The notes: generated from the letters alone by a model not told the origin. Shown: positions 28,494 to 37,717, counted from the stretch's first letter. The stretch: DNA of 64,000 bases from Corynebacterium casei LMG S-19264 (GCF_000550785.1 NZ_CP004350.1:2460009-2524008), one strand, 5' to 3'. A program made the numbers and translations.

Positions 28494-28517
28494 CAGCAAC
28501 GCAACGCGGCGTTGCTG
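28494..28517. terminator. small GC-rich hairpin
   Basis: CAGCAACGC (28494-28502) and GCGTTGCTG (28509-28517) pair perfectly. It lies after the DUF2017 stop on the minus strand. It lacks a good T-run, so it may be a weak terminator. Confidence 0.4.
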
Positions 28518-28566
28518 CTTGCAAACGCCAAATGCCTACAACTGCCAAACACACCCGCACGGGCAA

Positions 28567-29103
28567 TTAGCCAATGAGGGCTTCGAGGAGGGAGTCTTGG
28601 CAGTAGCCGAGCCACTCCACCAAGGTGTCGCGGTTTTGTTCATCTTCTTCGCTGAAGATGTCACCGCTAGCCAAATACAGACGCAGATCATTTAAGCCGG
28701 CTAGAAAAGCATGGGCGTCCGCTTCTTCGATGGCGACCTCTGCTCCACCCACTGGGCCAAGCGCATGGTTGATGACTTGAAGGTTGCGCAGCTTTTCTTT
28801 GGCGATGTCATTTTCGTGCAGACTGCGCATCAGCCCGGCATCACCGTCATATTCTTCTTCACCTTCCGCAAAGAAGTCTGGGAAAAGTCGCGCCAGCGAT
28901 GGATCTTTCGGGGCCTCTTTATGCCCGGTGGGCATATCCATCATTTCTGCCAGCTCATCCTTTGGCGCTGATTGTGCGCGTTGGATGATGGCTTCACTGA
29001 CGGTGGAGGTGAGATTTCCTAGAACCTCACGTTCCATAGGCTCCAGCACGGTTTGAAACTTCGCTCCGCGCAATAGAGCCTTTTTCCTTCTCCAAGGTTG
29101 CAT
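28567..29103 (-). CDS. DUF2017 protein (Rv1332-like)
   Basis: A 178-residue soluble protein. It is the usual partner next to clpS in actinobacteria, and LFPDFFAEGEEEYDGDAG with R.L hen and the closing DTLVEWLGYCQDSLLEAL are typical of the family. No catalytic residues are known. It begins four bases after clpS on the same strand, so the two are co-transcribed. Confidence 0.82.
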   Translation of the reverse strand: MQPWRRKKALLRGAKFQTVLEPMEREVLGNLTSTVSEAIIQRAQSAPKDELAEMMDMPTGHKEAPKDPSLARLFPDFFAEGEEEYDGDAGLMRSLHENDIAKEKLRNLQVINHALGPVGGAEVAIEEADAHAFLAGLNDLRLYLASGDIFSEEDEQNRDTLVEWLGYCQDSLLEALIG

Positions 29104-29107
29104 CTAA

Positions 29108-29419
29108 TTAACCTGCCTGCTGCATTGTTGCCCAAAGCCCTGCTACTTGCAGCTTTTTCACGTCGGCTTCTACTTTGTCACGCTCACCGGAGCTTACTGC
29201 GGCTTTACCCTCAGTGTGCACCTGCATCATCAACTCATTGGCGCGCTTTTTGTCATAGCCCAACACGGTTTGAAATACATAGGACACGTAGCTCATCAGG
29301 TTTACGGGATCGTCCCAAACAACGCACATCCACGGCAGATTCTCTTCCGAAGCTACCGAGACGTCAATTGCCTCATCTAGCTCCGGGGAAGCCATGGGTG
29401 AACTTAATTGCACGTACAT
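29108..29419 (-). CDS. clpS: ATP-dependent Clp protease adaptor ClpS
   Basis: A 103-residue adaptor delivering N-degron substrates to ClpAP/Clp[23 protein letters not shown] has the Asp-Asp-x-x-Asn binding-pocket signature (DDPVN), then [16 protein letters not shown] has the conserved Gly-Lys-Ala segment. A second ATG at residue 9 is possible but lacks a ribosome site. Position next to DUF2017 and pncB is conserved. Confidence 0.92.
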   Translation of the reverse strand: MYVQLSSPMASPELDEAIDVSVASEENLPWMCVVWDDPVNLMSYVSYVFQTVLGYDKKRANELMMQVHTEGKAAVSSGERDKVEADVKKLQVAGLWATMQQAG

Positions 29420-29516
29420 GCCAACCAGCTTAACTAATTTTATTTCTTTAGTAGCAGATTTTGACTAGAGTTAGGCAAAACGATTTTCACATGCGAGCCA
29501 AAGAGAGCATAAGACC

Positions 29517-30008
29517 ATGCAACTGCCACAGCCTATTGCCCGTTTAATGAATGAGATTTTCTCGGGCAAGAACCCTGCAGACCTTGCTCGCATCGGAATC
29601 ACCACCATCACGTTGGTGCTCACTCTCCTGGCCACAACCGCGCCACCAGCGCACGTTCAGGCGCAGCTGGACACCATCCAGACTGAAGTCTACGACGCCA
29701 TCAATGACATGCGCACTAAGCAAAACCTCAGCATGATCTTCGAATACCCGGACCGTCAGGAAGCAGCCCAGCAAAAGGCTGAGCTCAATGCTGTTACGGG
29801 GAAAGAAGACAATGTCGATGAAAACATCAGCATGCTGCAAGCACACCTGCAGCTTAATGAGGCCAGCGGCTACGAATTTATTGAGCGTCTTCGCACCTCG
29901 GAATCTCACTTGGCAGTCATGATGGAACCAACAAACCTGCATATGGCCGTCGGTGTTGCTTATTCCGCATCCGATGACAAGGTGTGGCTGGTACTGCAAT
30001 TCGAATAA
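29517..30008 (+). CDS. secreted protein with a degenerate CAP/SCP-like domain
   Basis: A 163-residue protein with an N-terminal hydrophobic segment (IGITTITLVLTLLATTAPPA) that could be a signal peptide or anchor. The rest follows the CAP pattern: AINDMRTKQNL early, ENISMLQAHL, then SESHLAVMMEPTNLHMAVGVAYSASDDKVWLVLQF at the end, with the His usually found in CAP proteins but not all other site residues. Corynebacteria have several such secreted proteins of unknown role. Function is not known. Confidence 0.6.
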   Translation: MQLPQPIARLMNEIFSGKNPADLARIGITTITLVLTLLATTAPPAHVQAQLDTIQTEVYDAINDMRTKQNLSMIFEYPDRQEAAQQKAELNAVTGKEDNVDENISMLQAHLQLNEASGYEFIERLRTSESHLAVMMEPTNLHMAVGVAYSASDDKVWLVLQFE

Positions 30009-30141
30009 GAAATATCGAGTGCCCATTTAAATGCAGTCTTTGGGGCGCTGATGGGGCATCGAAAAGCACTGCATAGGCTAGACATGGCTGACTGCTTAGC
30101 CTGAATGGAGCTGAATGGCACAGAAAAGCCATGTCGCGCGC

Positions 30142-30158
30142 TAGACTTGTTCGCTGTG
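30142..30158 (+). promoter_or_regulatory. promoter -10 box for leaderless pncB transcript
   Basis: TAGACT (30142-30147) lies eight bases before the GTG start at 30156, and there is no ribosome site. Leaderless messages with the start codon at the transcription start are common in Corynebacterium. Confidence 0.5.
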
Positions 30159-31478
30159 AACCCTAAGACGAATCAACCACAATCCACGGCGTTGCTCACA
30201 GACATGTATGAGCTGACCATGTTGCAGGCAGCGCTCGCTGACGGCACGGCTGAACGCCCGGTAGTCTGCGAAGTCTTTGCACGCCGGCTGTCCAATGAGC
30301 GCCGTTACGGTGTCGTGGCCGGAATTCCGCGCGTGCTGGATGCGGTGATGAACTTCCGCTTCACGGAAGAACAACTCGCAACGTTGACGTTCTTAGATGA
30401 TGCCACCCGGGACTACCTGCGCAATTACCGCTTCTCCGGCCAGATTGATGGCTACCGTGAGGGCGAGCTGTACTTCCCTAATTCTCCGCTGCTGACCGTG
30501 CGCGGCACCTTCGGCGAAGCTATTTTGCTAGAAACCGTCATTTTGTCCATCATGAACTCGGATTCGGCTGTGGCATCGGCGGCATCGCGCATGGTGGTCT
30601 CCGCTGATGGCCGTCCGATTATTGAAATGGGCTCGCGCCGCACCCACGAGCAAGCCGCTGTGACCGCTGCGCGTGCGGCCTACCTGGCGGGTTTCCAATC
30701 CACCTCCAACCTGGAAGCTGCCGCCCGCTTCGGCATTCCGGCTTCTGGCACCGCGGCGCACTCCTGGACCTTGGCGCACGTCAACGATGATGGCAGCGCG
30801 AATGAAAAGGCTGCCTTCAAGTCTCAGATTGAAGCACACGGCGTGGGTACAACCTTGTTGGTGGACACCTTCGACATCACCCAAGGCGTCAACAACGCCA
30901 TTGAAGTAGCCGGCATTGAGCTCGGCGGTGTACGCATTGACTCCGGCAACTTGGGGGCGATTACCCGCCGAGTGCGCAAGCAACTCGATGACTTGGGCGC
31001 ACACAACACCAAGATTGTGGTCTCTTCCGACCTGGACGAATTTGCCATCGCTGGTCTACGCGGCGACCCGGTGGATGTCTACGGCGTGGGCACTTCCGTG
31101 GTCACCGGCTCTGGCGCTCCAACCGCAAGCATGGTGTACAAGATTGTCGAAGTTGACGGCCATCCAGTGGCCAAGCGCTCCGAGTCGAAAAAGTCTGTGG
31201 GCGGCGCCAAGCGCGCTATCCGCTCCTACCGTTCCTCGGGCGTGGCGATAGAAGAAATCATCTTCCCATTCCACGAAAACGAACCGGATACCGGACACTT
31301 GACCTCCAAGATGCTCACCGTTCCTTTGATTCGAGACGGTGAGATTGTAGAGGGCCAGCCAACTCTCGATGAATCCCGCGAGTACCTGGCGCAAAACATC
31401 AAGACCCTGCCGTGGGAAGGCCTGGCGCTGACCCGCGACGAACCGGCGGTACACACCCGCTACGTCGGCTTCGAATAA
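30156..31478 (+). CDS. pncB: nicotinate phosphoribosyltransferase
   Basis: A 440-residue enzyme that makes nicotinate mononucleotide from nicotinate and PRPP in NAD salvage. LLTDMYELTMLQAAL, EVFARRLSNERRYGVVAG, EMGSRRTHEQAAV, GTAAHSWTLAH (catalytic His region) and GVRIDSGNLGAI identify it. A GTG at 30156 was chosen since the family sequence starts there and the TAGACT box lies just before. Opposite to clpS/DUF2017 in orientation, as in M. tuberculosis (Rv1330c/pncB1). Confidence 0.93.
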   Translation: MNPKTNQPQSTALLTDMYELTMLQAALADGTAERPVVCEVFARRLSNERRYGVVAGIPRVLDAVMNFRFTEEQLATLTFLDDATRDYLRNYRFSGQIDGYREGELYFPNSPLLTVRGTFGEAILLETVILSIMNSDSAVASAASRMVVSADGRPIIEMGSRRTHEQAAVTAARAAYLAGFQSTSNLEAAARFGIPASGTAAHSWTLAHVNDDGSANEKAAFKSQIEAHGVGTTLLVDTFDITQGVNNAIEVAGIELGGVRIDSGNLGAITRRVRKQLDDLGAHNTKIVVSSDLDEFAIAGLRGDPVDVYGVGTSVVTGSGAPTASMVYKIVEVDGHPVAKRSESKKSVGGAKRAIRSYRSSGVAIEEIIFPFHENEPDTGHLTSKMLTVPLIRDGEIVEGQPTLDESREYLAQNIKTLPWEGLALTRDEPAVHTRYVGFE

Positions 31479-31497
31479 AGCACTCCTTTCGGGGCGG

Positions 31498-31589
31498 GCA
31501 TCGCCGTCCGCTTACTGTGTGCATCGTTGTCCTATTATCGCGGGCATCGCTGTTCTATTCCTGTGAGCATCGTTGTTCTAACGATGCTC
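31498..31589. repeat. four imperfect 23-bp tandem repeats between pncB and dinG
   Basis: Four units of exactly 23 bases, each starting GCATCG, occupy 31498-31520, 31521-31543, 31544-31566 and 31567-31589. The shared part is GCATCGyTGTyCTA; the last nine bases vary. The final unit is also the first arm of the terminator hairpin. Confidence 0.75.
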
Positions 31590-31593
31590 ACAG
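31561..31593. terminator. terminator of pncB
   Basis: CTGTGAGCATCGTT (31561-31574) pairs perfectly with AACGATGCTCACAG (31580-31593) around GTTCT. No T-run follows on the plus strand. Confidence 0.6.
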
Positions 31594-31622
31594 GCGGTTC
31601 GGGAGTAGCCCCATACATGGCT

Positions 31623-31638
31623 TAGACTCGGTGAGGTG
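31623..31638 (+). promoter_or_regulatory. promoter -10 box for dinG (leaderless)
   Basis: TAGACT (31623-31628) lies seven bases before the GTG start at 31636, the same hexamer and nearly the same distance as at pncB. GGTGAG between them could also work as a weak ribosome site. Confidence 0.45.
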
Positions 31639-33588
31639 AACGAAGAACCCCTCAATCAGACGACGGATACTTTGCTTGATCAAGCCGTGGCTGCCTTGGG
31701 AGGTGCCCGCCGCGACGGCCAGCACGCTATGGCTCAGGCCGTCACCAAAGCCTTGGAGTCCGACCGCCACTTGGCTGTTCAGGCCGGCACCGGTACCGGC
31801 AAGTCTTTGGCCTATTTGGTGCCTGCTATCCGGCATGCGCATAACACTGGATCCACCATCATCGTCTCTACCGCGACGATTGCTTTGCAGCGCCAGCTGG
31901 TAGAGCGTGACCTTCCGCGTCTGGTGGACGCGCTGGAGCCCATTATGGAGCGCAAACCCACCTTCGCCATTATGAAGGGCCGCAACAACTATGTGTGCCT
32001 GAATAAGGTGGCGCAGGCAGGGTTCGAGCCAGATGAGACGTTGTTGGAAGATGAAGAGGTTTCTTGGACGGGCAAGCATGTCAAGCGCGTTTTTGAGTGG
32101 GCAGATGAGACCGAAACCGGCGACCGTGATGATCTGAGCCCGGGCGTGCCGGATCTGGCGTGGCGGCAGGTTTCTGTCACCTCACGGGAGTGCCTGGGGG
32201 CGTCGCGCTGCCCACAGGGTGAGGATTGTTTCGCGGAGCTGGCCAAGCAGAAGGCTGCACAGGTAGACATCGTGGTGACCAACCACGCGCTTTTGGCTAT
32301 CGATGCCGCCGCCGAGACCGACATCCTGCCCGAACATGACGTGGTGATTGTGGACGAGGCACATGAACTGGATGCCCGCATCACCTCGGTTTCCACGGCA
32401 GAAATTAATGCCCGCGCCATCAAGATGGCCGCTAACCGCGCCAAATCCCTGGGCGCTGAGGGCAAGGACGTGCGCCTGGGCGAATTAGCGGATGATTTCG
32501 CGATTTTCATCGGCACCTATGAGTCCGGCCGTTGGGTGGATATGGACGAGCCTTCCAAGAACCAGTTGGATGGCCTGGCCACCGCGATCATCGACTGTAA
32601 GACTGCCGTATCCCGTCCTAGTGAGGGTGAAGCCGCTAATGATCCGGAGAAGTTCGCCGAGCGGCAGAATTTGACCAATCACCTTTCTGAGATGGCGGAG
32701 ACCATCCACCGCATCCTGGAAGTATTCGACACCGATGATGCCGCGGAGCAAGATGACGTGGTGTGGGTGGATGACACTTCCCTAGCGGTGGCACCGCTGT
32801 CGGTGGCGGATTTGCTGCGCGATAACCTGTTTGGTGAAAACACCGTGGTGCTCACATCCGCGACGTTGGCACTAGGTGGGCGCTTTGATGTCATGGCCGC
32901 GCAGTGGGGCATGCCGAAGGGCACCTGGGATTCCATGGATGCTGGCACGCCATTCAACCCGGCCAAGTCAGGCATTCTATATGTGGCATCGCATCTTCCA
33001 GCGCCAGGACGCGATGGGCTTGCCGATGAAACCCTCGCCGAGATGAAAGACCTCATCATGGCAGCTGGTGGGCGGACCTTAGGTCTATTTTCTTCTCGTC
33101 GCGCTGCTGAGCAGGCCGCGGAAAAGCTGCGCATGCAAGTACCTTTTGAAATCTTTGTCCAAGGTCAAGACACCACAGGTGCTTTAGTGGAAAAGTTCTC
33201 CAAGCATGAGAACTCTTGTCTGTTTGGCACTCTCACCTTGTGGCAGGGCGTAGACGTGCCTGGTCCTGCGTGTTCATTGGTACTTATTGACCGCATTCCG
33301 TTCCCGCGTCCGGACCAACCATTGCTGCAGGCACGCACCGATGCCGCCAACGCTGCCGGGCGCAGCGGCTTCATGGAGGTCTCCGCCACCCACGCAGCGC
33401 TACTCATGGCGCAGGGTGCCGGTCGCCTTTTGCGCGCCACCACCGACCGCGGCGTCGTCGCAGTGCTAGACAACCGCTTGGAAACGAAACGCTATGGCAG
33501 CTTCCTGAAGAACTCCATGCCACGTTTCTGGACCACCACCGACCCCAAGGTGGTGCGCGGGGCGCTCAAGCGTCTGGTGGCGTCCTAG
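31636..33588 (+). CDS. dinG: ATP-dependent DNA helicase, DinG/XPD-like
   Basis: A 650-residue superfamily 2 5'-3' helicase. Walker A is QAGTGTGKSLAYL (about residue 55), the DEAH box is VIVDEAHELDARI. Four cysteines for an iron-sulfur cluster are in NYVCLNKV and SRECLGASRCPQGEDCF, as in DinG/XPD. Late motifs VFLTSATL-like (VVLTSATLALGG), LFSSRRAAEQA and AQGAGRLLRATTDRGVVAVLDNR are clear. The stop overlaps that of the convergent Pth2-type gene by four bases. Confidence 0.92.
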   Translation: MNEEPLNQTTDTLLDQAVAALGGARRDGQHAMAQAVTKALESDRHLAVQAGTGTGKSLAYLVPAIRHAHNTGSTIIVSTATIALQRQLVERDLPRLVDALEPIMERKPTFAIMKGRNNYVCLNKVAQAGFEPDETLLEDEEVSWTGKHVKRVFEWADETETGDRDDLSPGVPDLAWRQVSVTSRECLGASRCPQGEDCFAELAKQKAAQVDIVVTNHALLAIDAAAETDILPEHDVVIVDEAHELDARITSVSTAEINARAIKMAANRAKSLGAEGKDVRLGELADDFAIFIGTYESGRWVDMDEPSKNQLDGLATAIIDCKTAVSRPSEGEAANDPEKFAERQNLTNHLSEMAETIHRILEVFDTDDAAEQDDVVWVDDTSLAVAPLSVADLLRDNLFGENTVVLTSATLALGGRFDVMAAQWGMPKGTWDSMDAGTPFNPAKSGILYVASHLPAPGRDGLADETLAEMKDLIMAAGGRTLGLFSSRRAAEQAAEKLRMQVPFEIFVQGQDTTGALVEKFSKHENSCLFGTLTLWQGVDVPGPACSLVLIDRIPFPRPDQPLLQARTDAANAAGRSGFMEVSATHAALLMAQGAGRLLRATTDRGVVAVLDNRLETKRYGSFLKNSMPRFWTTTDPKVVRGALKRLVAS

Positions 33589-34337
33589 CCGTCCAGAGGT
33601 ACTGGCAGCGTCACCACGGTCGCCGAATCAGGTGCGACTTCGGTGTAGCCGGCGTCGCGGATAACCACTGCGCCTGGCACGGCGAGCGCTTTATTAAAGA
33701 GCTCGCGGTCAACTTCACACACGCTTAAGTCAAAGCCCTGCTGCGCCCATTGCCATGCCTGCTCCGCAGACAATGCGGCGGCATAAAGCATGGAACCGTG
33801 CCCGACTTGCGCAGCGGCCTTACCTGCTGACATCTCCAAAGTCCGGTCCACGTAGACGGTTGGCACACCGGCACGTGGCTCGCCCGGATCATCGTAAGCA
33901 ATATCTGTGTGCCCGATCTGCAGCTTCGCAATCGCCGGATGGACGTCTTTTACAGCGGATGGAGTAAACGCACGCGCTTGGTTGTTCACCGTTGCCCCTG
34001 GAAGGCCTTGTACGTCCTCCCAGGCCTTGTTGCGGGCTCGGCGTGCGACCTTGCGGATGCGGTGCCCGTACCACTGGCTCAAGTCCTGTGCGAAAGCTCC
34101 TTCTTCGCCGGCGCGTTCATCGAGGCATACTCCGACGACGGCACGCGCTGCCGATTCCAGCAGCTCCGTGCGCGCAGGTGGGTTTTGCTTCGGCATGTTC
34201 AGGGCTATCTGCATTGCCTGAATGGTTTCCGGATGTTCCGGGTCTTCATCGATGTCACGCCAAGAGCGCCCGGTGCAAGCATCGACCAGGCGCTTATGCG
34301 CCAGCTCAAACTCCGGCGAGATGTCTTCCAGTCCCAT
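33585..34337 (-). CDS. peptidyl-tRNA hydrolase 2 (PTH2)-fold protein with N-terminal extension
   Basis: A 250-residue protein. The C-terminal 120 residues have PTH2 features: DRTLEMSAGKAAAQVGHGSMLYAA, where GK...QVGHG is the conserved core, and the end VIRDAGYTEVAPDSATVVTLP. The N-terminal 125 residues form a helical extension with no family I know. PTH2 enzymes release peptides from tRNA, but actinobacterial members of this long form have not been assigned firmly. The start overlaps the serB stop by one base (TAATG), so they are translated together. Confidence 0.75.
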   Translation of the reverse strand: MGLEDISPEFELAHKRLVDACTGRSWRDIDEDPEHPETIQAMQIALNMPKQNPPARTELLESAARAVVGVCLDERAGEEGAFAQDLSQWYGHRIRKVARRARNKAWEDVQGLPGATVNNQARAFTPSAVKDVHPAIAKLQIGHTDIAYDDPGEPRAGVPTVYVDRTLEMSAGKAAAQVGHGSMLYAAALSAEQAWQWAQQGFDLSVCEVDRELFNKALAVPGAVVIRDAGYTEVAPDSATVVTLPVPLDG

Positions 34338-35215
34338 TACTGAATATCTCCAGGGGTGGTTGCTCCCAGAATCTGTACTAGCCCCGCCAAGGTGGGCAAG
34401 TTGATAGAAACATCGGCATGCGCACGCAATGCTGGCTTGGCGTTAAAAGCGATGCCCAAACCTGCTGCGGTGACCATGTCGATGTCATTGGCGCCATCGC
34501 CCACAGCAACCGTCTGTGCCATATCCAGGCCTGAGTCTGCGGCGAACTCACGCAGGAACTCTTCTTTGGCCTTGCGGTCCACTACTTTGCCGGCAACCCG
34601 GCCGGTGAGGCGACCGTCTTCAATCTCCAGGGTGTTGGCACGAACGTAATCAAGTTCTAGTTCGCGCGCGAGCTGCTCGAGTACCTGAATGAAGCCACCT
34701 GAGACCACCGCTACGCGGTAGCCCTGCTCCTTCAATGTAGCCAGTGCTTCCTTGACACCTGTGGTCAGCTCAATCGCTTGCGAGACCGAATCAATCACGG
34801 ACTTATCCAAGCCCGCCAAAGTAGCAACACGCTCGCGCAAGGACTCCTCAAAATCAAGCTCGCCTCGCATCGCACGGTCAGTAACCTCAGCTACTTCCGC
34901 TTCCTTACCCGCGTGCGCCGCAAGCATCTCAATGACCTCACCGGTAATAAGCGTGGAGTCACAATCCAAACAAATCAGCCCGCGCGATGGAGAATCCCCC
35001 ACTGGCAGCAAGGCGATATCAACGCCATGAGAAGCCGCGAGGTTTGAGAGCTCCTCCGCAGATCCTTCATAGCGCACGGAAAGCTCCACGCCATCTAGAT
35101 GCTCAGTTGGGACTGGGCGCTGTTCGTTTACAACAACACCTAGTTCCTCCAAGTCTGCAACCAGATTTTGCGGGAGCGTTGGGCCAACAATGATTAACAA
35201 ATGAGTGGAAGTCAC
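34337..35215 (-). CDS. serB: phosphoserine phosphatase
   Basis: A 292-residue HAD phosphatase, the last step of serine synthesis. An ACT-like N-terminal part comes first, then the HAD motifs: CLDCDSTLITGEVIE (motif I, two Asp), VAVVSGGFIQVL (motif II Ser), KEEFLREFA (Lys) and VAVGDGANDIDM (motif III). I chose GTG at 35215 because TATCAT lies six bases before it and would give a leaderless message; a GTG eight codons upstream is possible. C. glutamicum has serB next to ctaD as here. Confidence 0.93.
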   Translation of the reverse strand: MTSTHLLIIVGPTLPQNLVADLEELGVVVNEQRPVPTEHLDGVELSVRYEGSAEELSNLAASHGVDIALLPVGDSPSRGLICLDCDSTLITGEVIEMLAAHAGKEAEVAEVTDRAMRGELDFEESLRERVATLAGLDKSVIDSVSQAIELTTGVKEALATLKEQGYRVAVVSGGFIQVLEQLARELELDYVRANTLEIEDGRLTGRVAGKVVDRKAKEEFLREFAADSGLDMAQTVAVGDGANDIDMVTAAGLGIAFNAKPALRAHADVSINLPTLAGLVQILGATTPGDIQ

Positions 35216-35234
35216 GTTGCCATGATACGACAAA

Positions 35235-35262
35235 GCCACCTTCCGATTACTCGGGAGGTGGC
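35235..35262. terminator. terminator of ctaD overlapping the serB promoter
   Basis: GCCACCT (35235-35241) and CCGA (35243-35246) pair with TCGG (35251-35254) and AGGTGGC (35256-35262). On the minus strand TTTG follows. It lies 50 bases after the ctaD stop. Confidence 0.65.
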
Positions 35263-35310
35263 TCTATGTCAGGAGGATGATTAGTGCTTAAGCACTATTT
35301 CTATCCACTT

Positions 35311-37008
35311 CTAGTGATTTACACCAGCGTGTGCCTCTGCACGCAGACGCTTAACCATGTGAGGGTAGTGCAGCTCGAAGGCTGGACGCTCAGAACGGAT
35401 GCGTGGCATGGAATCGAAGTTGTGGCGTGGAGGAGGGCAAGTGGTTGCCCACTCGAGAGAGTTGCCGTAGCCCCATGGGTCATCAACGGTAACGATCTCA
35501 CCGTAACGGGAGGACTTGAATACGTTCCAAATCAGTGGGATGACGGATGCACCCAAGACGAAGGAGAAGACGGTGGAGATCTGGTTGAAGACGGTGAAGC
35601 CGTCAGATTCCAGGTAGTCCGCGTAACGACGTGGCATACCCATGTTACCGACCCAGTGCTGAATCAGGAAGGTGCCGTGGAAGCCAATGAAGGTCAACCA
35701 GAAGTGAATCTTGCCCAGGCGCTCATCCAGCATACGACCGGTCATCTTAGGGAACCAGAAGTACAGACCAGCGAATGCTGAGAACACAACAGTACCGAAA
35801 AGGGTGTAGTGGAAGTGCGCAATCAGGAAGTAAGACTCAGCTAGGTGGAAGTCTAATGCTGGAGCAGCCAACATGACGCCGGTCATACCGCCGAACAGGA
35901 ATGTCGCCATGAAGCCCATCGCCCAGATCATCGGGGTGTCCCAAGTTATGTGCCCCTTCCACATAGTGCCGACCCAGTTGAAGAACTTCATACCGGTAGG
36001 CACTGCAATCAGGAATGTCATGAACGAGAAGAACGGAAGCAGAACTGCGCCGGTAACGAACATGTGGTGTGCCCACACGGCCATGGACAGTGCACCAATT
36101 GCCAGAAGTGCGAAGACCATGCCGGTGTAGCCGAAGATTGGCTTACGGGAGAAGACTGGAACAACCTCAGAGACGATGCCGAAGAACGGCAGTGCAATGA
36201 CGTACACCTCAGGGTGACCGAAGAACCAGAACAGGTGCTGCCACAGAATTGCGCCGCCATTAGCGGAGTCAAAGATGTGGCCGCCAAGCTTGCGGTCGTA
36301 GAGAACACCCAGTGCAGCAGCAAGCAGCAGCGGGAAGATCATCAGCGCAAGGATCGCGGTAACGAAAATGCCCCAGACGAATACTGGCAGACGGAACATG
36401 GTCATGCCTGGTGCACGCATGGTCAAAATGGTGGTCAGCATGTTGATAGCGGAAAGAACGGTACCGATACCGGTTGCGCCGACACCGATGATCCACATGT
36501 CTGCGCCAACGCCTGGGGTGTGAACGCTGTCAGCCAAAGGCATGTACATGGTCCAACCGAAGTCAGCTGCGCCGCCTGGGGTCAGGAAGCCAGACAACAT
36601 GATGAGGCCGCCGCCGGAGGTGATCCAGAAACCGAATGCGTTCAGACGCGGGAAGGCCACGTCAGGCGCGCCAATTTGAAGTGGGAGCACGTAGTTAGCG
36701 AAGCCCCAAACAATTGGGGTTGCGAAGAGCAGCAGCATCACGGTGCCGTGCATAGTGAATAACTGGTTGAACTGCTCGTTAGAAAGGAACTGGAGACCCG
36801 GGGTGAAAAGCTCAGCGCGGATCAGCAGTGCCATCAAGCCACCGAGGAAGAAGAAGCCGAACGACATGATGATGTACATGATGCCCAGCTGCTTGTGGTC
36901 GGTGGTGGTTAGCATCATCCAAGCCTTGGAACCGGTCTTACTATTACCGGAAGGCTCTGGACGAGTTGGCTGGACGTAATCGTCTAGCCGTGGCGCCACA
37001 GCGGTCAT
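35311..37008 (-). CDS. ctaD: cytochrome c oxidase subunit I (aa3 type)
   Basis: A 565-residue membrane protein with 12 or more membrane segments, the catalytic subunit of the aa3 oxidase. [17 protein letters not shown] and the haem/copper ligands in [18 protein letters not shown] (the Cu-B His and cross-linked Tyr), AHHMFVTG (the two Cu-B His) and AHFHYTLFG (haem ligands) are present. The start is the ATG at 37008, with AGGAGG nine bases before; an upstream ATG would put non-family residues ahead. This is the last core gene before the acquired block. Confidence 0.97.
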   Translation of the reverse strand: MTAVAPRLDDYVQPTRPEPSGNSKTGSKAWMMLTTTDHKQLGIMYIIMSFGFFFLGGLMALLIRAELFTPGLQFLSNEQFNQLFTMHGTVMLLLFATPIVWGFANYVLPLQIGAPDVAFPRLNAFGFWITSGGGLIMLSGFLTPGGAADFGWTMYMPLADSVHTPGVGADMWIIGVGATGIGTVLSAINMLTTILTMRAPGMTMFRLPVFVWGIFVTAILALMIFPLLLAAALGVLYDRKLGGHIFDSANGGAILWQHLFWFFGHPEVYVIALPFFGIVSEVVPVFSRKPIFGYTGMVFALLAIGALSMAVWAHHMFVTGAVLLPFFSFMTFLIAVPTGMKFFNWVGTMWKGHITWDTPMIWAMGFMATFLFGGMTGVMLAAPALDFHLAESYFLIAHFHYTLFGTVVFSAFAGLYFWFPKMTGRMLDERLGKIHFWLTFIGFHGTFLIQHWVGNMGMPRRYADYLESDGFTVFNQISTVFSFVLGASVIPLIWNVFKSSRYGEIVTVDDPWGYGNSLEWATTCPPPRHNFDSMPRIRSERPAFELHYPHMVKRLRAEAHAGVNH

Positions 37009-37414
37009 TGTTTTCCTCCTGAATACAAAGCACAACAGAACCAAACCTGAAGTGCTTAAAGGTTTACTTGCCTTATATTAGGCATTCTTCCCCCTTATTG
37101 CCAGCTCATCATAATCTTCACTCCCCCCACCTGATTAGGGCTTTGTTACTAGAGTGACACCGTTCCCCCAGTACGAACGGGGCGAGCAATTTGACCTTCA
37201 AAACGGTTCCATCGTTTTAGGTGGGATACGCCACAGTTTTGACTTGAATTCCGGGGCGAAACTTTAACAAACCGCAGGTCGCTGCACCCCCAGTTGATGT
37301 CATCCTTTAGAACTATGGCGCGCGTATTGTAAAGCCTGCCAACTTACCCACCGCATGAATCGGCGCAGATCAAAACGATATTTCGCTCCCGATCCAGCCC
37401 TATAGATACAGAAA

Positions 37415-37450
37415 AGCGGTGACTAATCCTGAACCGGATAAGTCACCGCT
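37415..37450 (-). terminator. terminator reading on the minus strand
   Basis: AGCGGTGACT (37415-37424) pairs with AGTCACCGCT (37441-37450), with an inner ATCC/GGAT pair. On the minus strand it is followed by TTTTCTG. It ends a gene that must have come from the right, of which only the last codons (stop at 37484) remain. Confidence 0.7.
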
Positions 37451-37514
37451 TGGCTTACTTGAAGCAAATTCCTGTGAGAAAGCTTAGAAGTCCCAGTTCT
37501 TGTTCTCTCGGGAT

Positions 37515-37612
37515 GCCCAGTCCTCGTCCTCCCTGATGAGAGGCGGAAATCCTGCGGATCCTCCAACTCCAATGGCCGCTCGTGCCATCTACGTGCCACT
37601 CGCGATCGAAGC
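37515..37612. repeat. 98-bp direct repeat, copy 1 (partner at 48843-48941)
   Basis: From GCCCAGTCCTCGTCC to CGCGATCGAAGC this copy matches the second with only about four differences, including one single-base deletion here. Beyond it the two copies still show weaker likeness for about 60 bases. On the minus strand the sequence reads as the 3' part of a coding frame (WHERPLELE...LIREDEDW), with a frameshift in this copy. Confidence 0.8.
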
Positions 37613-37717
37613 CCCTCTCGCCGACAAGATCGCTGCCGTCGCACATGCCCAGCTTACCGCCGGGCGGCTCCATCCGCACGGGAACGACGAGACTCATAGA
37701 TAGTCCCCGCGTAGCCA

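Larger units (their letters stand above)
37009..37717. other. non-coding stretch: ctaD upstream region and junction with the acquired block
   Basis: About 400 bases of AT-richer corynebacterial sequence (37009-37410) hold the ctaD leader and promoter. A minus-strand terminator at 37415-37450 follows. Then a minus-strand reading frame ends ...DEDWASRENKNWDF-stop at 37484, whose NWDF end resembles the C-terminus of class Ib ribonucleotide reductase NrdF, the gene usually next to ctaD in C. glutamicum. At about 37,515 sequence shared with 48,843-48,941 begins. No intact gene is visible. Confidence 0.5.

Noticed and set aside
31498..31589. CRISPR-like array
   Set aside because: The units are contiguous and imperfect, with no spacers and no cas genes.
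35950..36762. A 270-codon frame opposite ctaD
   Set aside because: Composition is a shadow of the membrane-protein codons on the other strand; no known family and no start signal.
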